Below, piece after piece: positions 8,301 to 13,040 of a DNA stretch of 13,040 nucleotides (the stretch's first letter is position 1; each line of letters begins with the position of its first letter). Under the pieces are notes generated by a model. It was given only the letters and a program-made list of their open reading frames with translations, searched no databases and was not told where the DNA came from. Both the position numbers and the translations under genes were made by a program. Origin of the DNA: Bacillota bacterium (GTDB lineage: Bacteria > Bacillota > Clostridia > Acetivibrionales > DSM-1351); assembly GCA_023416275.1 (NCBI GenBank), contig JAEZIB010000010.1:1-13040 (forward strand). The letters are read 5' to 3'.

Positions 8301-9648
8301 AAGAACAAGCCTCATTGAGAAGGATACTTTCAATATTGCCATCCTTTATTTTTAAACATTTCATATCCTGACCGCCGATATCCAGTATAAAGTCAACGCC
8401 TGGGCAGAAGAACTCTGCTGCTTTGTAGTGGGCTATTGTTTCTATTTCACCGATATCTATATTCAGCGCTGACTTTAGCAAGCCTTCTCCATAGCCTGTA
8501 ACAGTTGAATTTACTATTTTGGCTTTCTCAGGTAAAACGCTGTACAGTTCTTTAAGCACCTTTATCGTTGAGTTTAGCGGGCTGCCCTCATTGCTGCCGT
8601 AGTATGAATAGAGAATTCCACCTTCATTATCTATAAGAGTTGCTTTTGTTGTAGTTGATCCAGCATCAATTCCTAAAAAACAGTTACCCTCATAGGTAGA
8701 TATGTCCCTTCTCTTTACTGAGCTTTTTAGATGTCTGCTACTAAATTCTTCGTATTGTCTCTCATTTGCAAATAGAGGCTCCAGTCTGCTTGACTCAGCT
8801 GCATGTACTTCACTCAGCTTGTCTAAATTATTTAACAGCTCTTTGAATTGTATAGGCTTTTCATTAACTGATGCTAGTGCTGCTCCAATGGCAACAAATA
8901 TCTGTGAATTTTCAGGAAAAACAACTTGGCTATCTTCCAGCTTTAAAGTATCTATAAATCTGTTTCTCAGCTCTGAAAGGAAATATAAGGGCCCTCCCAA
9001 AAATGCAACATTACCCTTAATTGGCCTTCCACAAGCCAAACCGCTTATTGTTTGAATAACAACTGCCTGCAATACTGACACTGCAATGTCTTCCTTTGCA
9101 ACACCTTCATTTAAAAGAGGCTGAACATCTGTTTTTGCAAATACTCCACATCTTGCTGCAATTGGATAAATTGTATCATAATCTTTTGCTAATTCATTCA
9201 AGCCTGAAGCGTCTACTCTGAGCAATGCAGCCATCTGATCTATAAAAGAACCTGTTCCGCCTGCACAGGTACCATTCATTCTCTGTTCAACACCACCATT
9301 AAAATAAGTTATCTTTGCATCCTCACCGCCCAATTCAATTGCCACATCTGTTTGTGGATAAAAGGTTTTTATAGCCTTTGTTGAGGCAATAACCTCCTGG
9401 GTGAATGCTGCTCCCATGCTTTCAGCAAGACTAATTCCGCCGGAACCTGTAACAATTATTGTCAATGCTGCATCATTTATAATTTTATAGGCATCGATGA
9501 GCAATTCCTTTAGCTTATTTTTTATATCTGAAAAATGTCTTTCATATCTGCTATATATCAGTTTATTTTCATTATTTAGAATTACTACCTTAACTGTGGT
9601 AGAACCTATATCAATTCCAACATGAAGCAAACCATCAATATTTCCCAT
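5335..9648 (-). CDS. Giant 2-hydroxyacyl-CoA dehydratase activase-related protein (two BcrAD/BadFG ATPase domains + DUF2229 + dehydratase-like C-terminus)
   Basis: This is a 1437-residue cytoplasmic iron-sulfur protein. ATG 9648 has AGGAGGA seven bases upstream. Domain 1 (about 8-262) is an ASKHA ATPase of the HgdC type: GIDIGSTTVK, ELGGEDAKITYF, cluster ligands C128 (NGTCAGGTGSF) and C167 (AARCGVF). Domain 2 (about 324-580) repeats the fold: GIDAGSTTTKA, DIGGQDMK, C448/C452 (NEACSSGCGSF) and C487 (SRCTVF). A CX2CX3C motif (609, 612, 616) with C635 follows, then DUF2229 (about 672-890, ESVCYPAK) and a region resembling the dehydratase B/D subunit (about 1012-1400, NDACYPA, TGGGCRATNY, QPFACLPNH). 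HgdC-type activases use ATP to drive an electron into a dehydratase. In this fused family the substrate is, to my knowledge, uncharacterised. No separate dehydratase, CoA-transferase or ferredoxin gene is adjacent, so the protein may be self-contained. The length is normal for the clostridial family and there are no internal stops. Confidence 0.92.
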   Translation of the reverse strand: MGNIDGLLHVGIDIGSTTVKVVILNNENKLIYSRYERHFSDIKNKLKELLIDAYKIINDAALTIIVTGSGGISLAESMGAAFTQEVIASTKAIKTFYPQTDVAIELGGEDAKITYFNGGVEQRMNGTCAGGTGSFIDQMAALLRVDASGLNELAKDYDTIYPIAARCGVFAKTDVQPLLNEGVAKEDIAVSVLQAVVIQTISGLACGRPIKGNVAFLGGPLYFLSELRNRFIDTLKLEDSQVVFPENSQIFVAIGAALASVNEKPIQFKELLNNLDKLSEVHAAESSRLEPLFANERQYEEFSSRHLKSSVKRRDISTYEGNCFLGIDAGSTTTKATLIDNEGGILYSYYGSNEGSPLNSTIKVLKELYSVLPEKAKIVNSTVTGYGEGLLKSALNIDIGEIETIAHYKAAEFFCPGVDFILDIGGQDMKCLKIKDGNIESILLNEACSSGCGSFLDTFASSLGMSIQDFAAQAIKAQNPVDLGSRCTVFMNSRVKQSQKEGATVGDISAGLSYSVIKNALFKVIKVKSPKEMGEKIVVQGGTFYNDAVLRSFEKLSEREAVRPDIAGIMGAFGAALIARERYEEGTISDLLNESQINDFNVDTKVSRCGLCSNNCLLTINRFANGDKFISGNRCERGAGKGREQNLLPNIFKYKYNRTFSYKPLEKSAAKRGIVGIPRVLNMYENYPFWFTFFTELGFRVELSDRSSNKLYEKGIETIPSESVCYPAKLVHGHIANLIEKGVKFIFYPSITHEKQEQQEADNHFNCPIVASYPEVIKNNMDVLREENILFMKPFLPFDNENRLVQRLYDELKALNIEKKEIANCVAKAYLEQQNFINDIRLAGESALKIIEKSGIKGIVLAGRPYHIDPQINHGIPEMITSLGMAVLTEDSVAHLGKVERPLRVVDQWVYHSRLYASASFVKAQQNLELVQLNSFGCGLDAVTTDQVQEILAENSKIYTTLKIDEGNNLGAARIRLRSLKATIIEREKSGFKLKKVENRYKRVPFTKEMRKNHTILAPQMSPMHFQFLQEAFRLSGYNLVVLPSIDNKATDVGLKYVNNDACYPAIIAIGQLMEALLSGEYDLDNTSVMISQTGGGCRATNYIGFLRKALKDAGFEKVPVISLNANGMEKNPGFKFTPGFLNKAMMALVYGDLFMNVLYKVRPYEKVKGSANALYEKWTKVCINSLKSAGRREFKQIIRNVVKEFDEFEITDEVKPRVGLVGEILVKFHPTANNNVVELVEAEGGEAVMPGLIDFILYCAYNQDFKYKYLSGSKLSQTIGNGAIRAIEIYRRPLVKALDNSNRFHGPEKIQELAKGAAEVLSLGNQTGEGWFLTGEMIELINSGVKNIICMQPFACLPNHVTGKGMMKELKRVYPGTNIVAIDYDPGASEVNQLNRIKLMISTAFENMNEVNKRKEKSDMYIEKHFKKIKDIAGMF

Positions 9649-9679
9649 TCAATTGTCCTCCTTGGCGTCTATAATAGAA

Positions 9680-9709
9680 AATACAAACTAATTAAACACT
9701 GCTAGTCAA
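9680..9709 (-). promoter_or_regulatory. Candidate proximal promoter of the activase-like gene
   Basis: TTGACT (9709-9704), an 18-base spacer and TGTATT (9685-9680) lie on the minus strand. The -35 is good and the -10 is poor (4 of 6). The predicted leader is about 25 bases, just enough to include the ribosome binding site at about 9656-9663. Confidence 0.3.
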
Positions 9710-9788
9710 TAGCACCTTTACAGGCATAATTTATGTTAACTTTTCATTCAATGCTGCTTATGTCAACAAATAAAAAGTACTTCACCAA

Positions 9789-9818
9789 ATCATCTTAAAA
9801 CACTATTATTTTTGTCAA
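9789..9818 (-). promoter_or_regulatory. Candidate distal promoter of the activase-like gene
   Basis: A perfect TTGACA (9818-9813), an 18-base spacer and GATGAT (9794-9789, 4 of 6) lie on the minus strand. Another perfect TTGACA stands at 9766-9761 without a usable -10. The -35 at 9818 directly follows a G-rich minus-strand tract (about 9843-9819). Confidence 0.3.
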
Positions 9819-9856
9819 CCCCTTTAACCCCACAACCCTACACCAATATCATAGTG

Positions 9857-10007
9857 TTGCCTACAGGCAAAATTATTATAACGCCTAGATCTAAAATAAA
9901 ATTTTTCGATTGTAGAAAAATTTCATTACATAAGCGGCATGTAAGCGAGGCGTTAGATATTCTCACCGCTTGAAAACCTAAACGGTACACGCCACTTATA
10001 GAAGTGG
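9857..10007. other. Compact structured element: flanking hairpins, three-way junction and predicted pseudoknot
   Basis: Reading the plus strand there are five perfect helices. (a) TTGCC (9857-9861)/GGCAA (9866-9870). (b) AACGCCT (9880-9886)/AGGCGTT (9948-9954), enclosing (c) AAATTTTTC (9899-9907)/GAAAAATTT (9915-9923) and (d) TTACAT (9926-9931)/ATGTAA (9939-9944). (e) CCACTT (9992-9997)/AAGTGG (10002-10007). The loop of (d), AAGCGG (9932-9937), is complementary to CCGCTT (9966-9971), which would form a pseudoknot. Together this is a three-way junction with a pseudoknot, flanked by a small hairpin on each side. No open frame covers it. All pairs are Watson-Crick, so the transcribed strand cannot be told. 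It could be a structured RNA, the leader of the activase-like gene (minus strand), or a small non-autonomous IS200/IS605-type element whose end hairpins and omega-RNA-like core survive. I do not recognise a known Rfam family. Confidence 0.5.
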
Positions 10008-10121
10008 GGGACATTTTCTTGCCTCATTATAACAACTATAGACAATCTATAGAATAAAGAGATGTATTACTTAAATAAATCTGAATAGTTCCAACGAGAT
10101 TAGAACAGTAATCCAAATAGT

Positions 10122-10151
10122 ATTATATTAGGATATCGATTGTAATATAAT
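10122..10151. repeat. AT-only 9-bp hairpin
   Basis: ATTATATTA (10122-10130) and TAATATAAT (10143-10151) form a perfect inverted repeat around a 12-base loop. It has no T-tract and lies in sequence that is nearly all A and T, so it may be compositional. The surrounding stretch 10008-10203 holds no gene and no other structure I can support, apart from two CTATAG palindromes at about 10036-10052. Confidence 0.3.
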
Positions 10152-10203
10152 TTAAATAATTCTAATGTTATCAACATATTGTAAATTAATAGTCTATATG
10201 TAT

Positions 10204-10231
10204 ATTATAATGGTTTTGTTTATCTAAACAA
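10204..10231 (-). promoter_or_regulatory. Candidate minus-strand promoter upstream of the structured element
   Basis: TTGTTT (10231-10226), a 16-base spacer and a perfect TATAAT (10209-10204). If active, its transcript would run through the structured element and reach the activase-like gene about 550 bases later. The region is very AT-rich, so chance matches are common. Confidence 0.28.
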
Positions 10232-10261
10232 TGAACAATTATTGTAAAATATGTAGAACAT
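10220..10261 (-). CDS. Possible 13-residue peptide with an excellent ribosome binding site
   Basis: ATG at 10261-10259 opens a frame for MFYIFYNNCSLFR, ending at TAA 10222-10220. AAGGAGGG (10275-10268) sits seven bases upstream, as good a ribosome binding site as those of the real genes here. The peptide is aromatic and contains one Cys. It could be a leader peptide, a small membrane-active peptide, or the preserved start of a gene that was later lost. No promoter clearly belongs to it. Confidence 0.25.
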   Translation of the reverse strand: MFYIFYNNCSLFR

Positions 10262-10375
10262 TTTACACCCTCCTTGTATTTGCATATAATTTTTAATAGT
10301 TATATCAATAGTATATGATTTTTAACTAGAATGAGAACATGATAAAAGCATTTGAGGGTAGACGAGCATAAATAC

Positions 10376-10425
10376 CAAAAATGCATTGAACTTGATATAA
10401 TTACATCAAATTCAATGCATTTTTG
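10376..10425. terminator. Long bidirectional terminator hairpin
   Basis: CAAAAATGCATTGAA (10376-10390) pairs perfectly with TTCAATGCATTTTTG (10411-10425). After one mismatch, TTGAT (10392-10396) pairs with ATCAA (10405-10409), leaving an 8-base loop. On the plus strand it runs into TTTTTG then TTTTATTC. On the minus strand it ends TTTTTGG. It lies about 160 bases after the SLH-protein stop codon and is the best candidate to end that transcript. No plus-strand gene is known that would need it. Confidence 0.65.
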
Positions 10426-10433
10426 TTTTATTC

Positions 10434-10570
10434 ACTCAAACTTCGCAGTTAAACATACTGTTTAAAGCCCAGTAATTTCAGGAGTTTCAGCATTATCAAC
10501 GGACAGTTTTGTCAACAAACCCTTAATAATTCTACCGCACTCAATAGATTTTTATGTTCAAAGTTTGAGT
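10434..10570. repeat. 137-bp segment bounded by perfect 10-bp inverted repeats, possible insertion-element remnant
   Basis: ACTCAAACTT (10434-10443) and AAGTTTGAGT (10561-10570) are exact inverted repeats. Reading inward from each end, both soon reach ACATA or CATA, so similarity may extend past the perfect 10 bp with gaps. The segment lies between the SLH-gene stop (10585) and its probable terminator (10376-10425), and it contains the end of an open frame whose stop is about 18 bases from one repeat. That is how a transposase often ends. No target-site duplication is visible, so this is a suggestion only. Confidence 0.35.
10462..10551 (-). pseudogene. Orphan 29-codon open frame, possible C-terminal gene fragment
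   Basis: Between TAA at 10554-10552 and TAA at 10464-10462 the minus strand is open for 29 codons. It has no ATG or ribosome binding site, and the end reads LLTKLSVDNAETPEITGL. The residue mix looks like real protein rather than random AT-rich sequence. It could be the tail of a deleted transposase or of another lost gene. I do not recognise the family. Confidence 0.22.
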
Positions 10571-10584
10571 TAATTATATATTGC

Positions 10585-13040
10585 TTACTTAAAGTATATT
10601 TTATAAGCTATTACTGCCGCCTGAGCTTTAGTAACCTTACCAATTGGGTCTATTGTCATATTCCCCATTCCGGATATTATTCCTTCTTTAATCATTGTTG
10701 CAGTGCTTTCGATAGCATATTGAGATACTTTTGCAGTATCCTTATAATTAGCAATATCTGTAATGTTTGCTTTTGTAGATACTTTATCAGCTATCATCAA
10801 AGCTTTGTGCAATATTGTCATCATTTCTTGTCTGGTAATATCAGTATCAGGGTTAAATTTATTTTGTCCTACTCCTGATATAATTCCTAGTTTCTTAGCT
10901 ATTGCAATTGACTCATAATAGCTAGCATTTGCATTTACATCACTAAAGTTAGTGTCAATTGCCGCTGTCAAGCCTAAAGCTTTTATGATGTAATCAACTA
11001 ACATTCCACGGGTGATATTTTGTCCTGGGTTAAATTCTCCTCCCGCTGCATCATTTATTATTCCTTTAGCTGCCATCACTTCTACTTGATTCTGTGCCCA
11101 TTTAAATTTAGTTAAATCCTTATATGTTACATTATTATAAGCAACTACATATTTACTAAAATGTGTGACCTTGAAAACAACCTTATTGGTTTTTACGTCA
11201 TACTTAGCATTATAAACGGCTTGCGCATTACCTTTGCTGTCAATATACCATACAACTATATGGTCAGGGTCTTTTAGTTCATCAGCTGTTGGCCTATAGT
11301 TTAATGAAATAGTAATAGGCGCTTCTATATTATTCCATGTAAAAGCTTTCCCATCCTTTTTCATTTCCAATTCAATTGCAGGTCTGTTACCTATTTTTTG
11401 TCTCATTGCATTATCAAGCTTAGATAAATCGGCACTTGTAATTGATATTGCAATATTTTTAGCACTTTTAACTTCTTCAGGCTTTAAAATATTATTTGAC
11501 AATTCAAGTGTACCAAAGGTTGTAACCACCTCAAAGGTCAAATCTTTAGTTGTTGATGATACTTTGCTTGCAGGAACTTCTAAAATGTATTCATCAGCAT
11601 CCTTAACTTCTTTTAATTCAACAACAACTGTTTTTACCCCATCTTTGCTGGCAGTTGCCTTTTCTAGTGCTTTTTTCAAATCTTCTTCTTCCAGCTTTGA
11701 GGTTGCTGCTTTATCGGCTACTATACCTGTAATTGTAATTTTATTATCAGTTACTACCGATGTACTGCCTGGCATTACAGGAGGAAGCATTGGGAAAGCA
11801 CCTCCACCGCCAGATGATTCTGATTCAGAAGTAAATGTTAATACTGTTTCTTTACCAGCATTTGTTTTTTCAACGGCAGGAATTCGCACTCTAAGAACTA
11901 CATTTCCTTTTAAATCTGGAAGTTTGCCGCTATACTTAGTCCAGTTTAATCCATCTGTACTAAATTCCATTGTATCATCAATACCGCTAACAGTGTTTGT
12001 ACTATTATCTCCTGTTACCTTTGGAGCAGCAGGTCCAGGAAGTATGTCTATTATTTGATCATCCCCAGCTGGTGTTCTAAGACCTTTAATCCTAACTCTT
12101 ATATCCTTTAAATCACTAATGCTACTAATTTGAGCTGGTGTAAGAACCATGTCATTTTGAGTTACCTTAAAATAAGTAGCTCCTCCATCTAAGCTAAACT
12201 CCATAATAGTGGTCGCTCCCATAAGTCTTGCTGCATTTTCACCTGAAAAGTTAAAATCAGTCTCAGGAATAAAGTCGGGTTTCGGTTCTACAATCGCTGT
12301 CAAATCTGCACTTCCATATGTATCATAATATCTTCCTGTGGATATTAATTCTTTTGCCACAATGATAGTTATCGGCAAATCATTATCATAATCCACAGTA
12401 CTATTTCCTACCAAACCAATTTTCAGATGTGTATCATCTAAACGAGTAACATTGCCCTGTCTCGTACCAGCTGGAAGGCTTTGCGGATCTATTGAAACTG
12501 TTGCTCTATTAAAACTGTCCTCCCCTGTTTTGAAAACGCCATTCTTAAGTTCAACTAATATGGTTCCACCATCTTCTGCTCCTTCTATTATGCCAGAAGC
12601 ATCTACTAATATTTCTGGTTCGCCCATAGTTTTTATGTATTGTGGTTCACCCCAAGCACTAGTGCTATTCACATTTACCGCTCTTACAAGATACTCATGC
12701 CTTGAATTAGCTGAGAGTCCAGTGTGTTTAAACATATTTGTGTCCGAATAATTTTCCACACCATCAGCTAATATGTAATAACCTGTTGCATCCTGTGAAG
12801 CATCCCAATTAAGAGTTATGGCTGAACCACTTGTGCTGAAATTAAAATTAGTAGGAACAGTCGGTACAACAGCACCTTCTGCTGCTGTTATGGTAAAGCT
12901 TCTAGCATCACTCCACATACCAATATCGCTGTCATTTGCTCCTGCTATCCTCCAGTAATATGTTTTTCCATTTTCTAGTTCTTCGTTTAAAATCCAAAAG
13001 AATTTATCACCTAAATAATGAATTCCATTTACTCTATCAA
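10585..13040 (-). CDS. Secreted cell-surface protein with fibronectin type III modules and three C-terminal SLH domains (5' end outside window)
   Basis: The frame is open to the window edge. The first Met (12918) is internal, since 40 further codons upstream (ending NGKTYYWRIAGANDSDIG) belong to the same protein and read as the end of an FN3 domain. About 817 codons are visible. Numbering from that internal Met: another FN3 module (about 18-97); a beta-rich region (about 100-215); two related modules beginning MEFSLDGGATYF (239-) and MEFSTDGLNWTKY (317-); a Gly/Pro linker (about 366-388); a beta-rich domain (about 390-595); then SLH domains at about 598-648, 657-706 and 719-774, with core motifs ITRGM, ITRQE and VTKAQ. 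SLH triplets bind secondary cell-wall polymers, so the protein should sit on the cell surface. The signal peptide and start are outside the window, and no enzymatic domain is visible. The probable terminator is at 10376-10425. Confidence 0.93.
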   Translation of the reverse strand, partial: DRVNGIHYLGDKFFWILNEELENGKTYYWRIAGANDSDIGMWSDARSFTITAAEGAVVPTVPTNFNFSTSGSAITLNWDASQDATGYYILADGVENYSDTNMFKHTGLSANSRHEYLVRAVNVNSTSAWGEPQYIKTMGEPEILVDASGIIEGAEDGGTILVELKNGVFKTGEDSFNRATVSIDPQSLPAGTRQGNVTRLDDTHLKIGLVGNSTVDYDNDLPITIIVAKELISTGRYYDTYGSADLTAIVEPKPDFIPETDFNFSGENAARLMGATTIMEFSLDGGATYFKVTQNDMVLTPAQISSISDLKDIRVRIKGLRTPAGDDQIIDILPGPAAPKVTGDNSTNTVSGIDDTMEFSTDGLNWTKYSGKLPDLKGNVVLRVRIPAVEKTNAGKETVLTFTSESESSGGGGAFPMLPPVMPGSTSVVTDNKITITGIVADKAATSKLEEEDLKKALEKATASKDGVKTVVVELKEVKDADEYILEVPASKVSSTTKDLTFEVVTTFGTLELSNNILKPEEVKSAKNIAISITSADLSKLDNAMRQKIGNRPAIELEMKKDGKAFTWNNIEAPITISLNYRPTADELKDPDHIVVWYIDSKGNAQAVYNAKYDVKTNKVVFKVTHFSKYVVAYNNVTYKDLTKFKWAQNQVEVMAAKGIINDAAGGEFNPGQNITRGMLVDYIIKALGLTAAIDTNFSDVNANASYYESIAIAKKLGIISGVGQNKFNPDTDITRQEMMTILHKALMIADKVSTKANITDIANYKDTAKVSQYAIESTATMIKEGIISGMGNMTIDPIGKVTKAQAAVIAYKIYFK

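Noticed and set aside
9857..10007. CRISPR array or group II intron domain V
   Set aside because: There are no direct repeats with spacers, and the conserved domain V hairpin sequence is absent.
11564..12751. Plus-strand open frames opposite the SLH protein
   Set aside because: They are low-complexity Ser/Thr/Pro/Val translations antisense to a well-supported gene, without initiation signals.
10585..12918. Met at 12918 as the true start of the SLH protein
   Set aside because: The frame is open upstream to the window edge and reads as an FN3 domain. No ribosome binding site precedes this Met.

Overview
The window is AT-rich DNA from a Gram-positive bacterium, most likely an anaerobic member of the Clostridia. 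Evidence for this is the low GC, strong AGGAGG ribosome binding sites before every gene whose start is visible, a cell-wall protein with S-layer homology (SLH) domains, a flotillin/NfeD pair of the Firmicutes type, and a very large 2-hydroxyacyl-CoA-dehydratase-activase-like iron-sulfur protein of the sort found in strict anaerobes. The species cannot be named from the sequence. Every convincing gene lies on the minus strand, so transcription runs from high to low coordinates.

Layout in the direction of transcription. (1) 13040-10585 is the C-terminal part of a large secreted surface protein: fibronectin type III modules, other beta-rich modules, a Gly/Pro linker and three C-terminal SLH domains. 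Its start lies outside the window. (2) 10584-9649 is an unusually complex 936-base gap. It holds a 10-bp inverted-repeat pair around a 137-bp segment with a gene fragment, a long bidirectional terminator hairpin, a tiny ORF with a perfect ribosome binding site, an AT-only hairpin, and a compact highly structured element (9857-10007) with a predicted three-way junction and pseudoknot. (3) 9648-5335 encodes a 1437-residue protein that fuses two BadF/BadG/BcrA/BcrD ATPase domains to a DUF2229 region and a dehydratase-like C-terminal half. (4) 5334-4813 is a 522-base gap with a near-consensus promoter that would give the next gene a leader of about 400 nt. (5) 4812-2776 is a dCACHE methyl-accepting chemotaxis protein, followed by a clear terminator. 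(6) 2775-2392 carries a promoter and a 12-bp palindrome suited to be an operator. (7) 2391-234 is a two-gene operon, an NfeD-like membrane protein with a histidine-rich loop and a FloT-type flotillin, closed by a strong terminator at 163-113. (8) The first four codons of another gene leave the window at position 1.

The flotillin and NfeD-like proteins are expected to work together in the membrane (microdomain organisation). The chemoreceptor, the giant activase and the SLH protein each look like independent transcription units. No known defence, CRISPR, prophage or biosynthetic cluster is visible. The most unexplained signals are the structured element at 9857-10007, the long MCP leader, and the inverted-repeat remnant beside the SLH gene.
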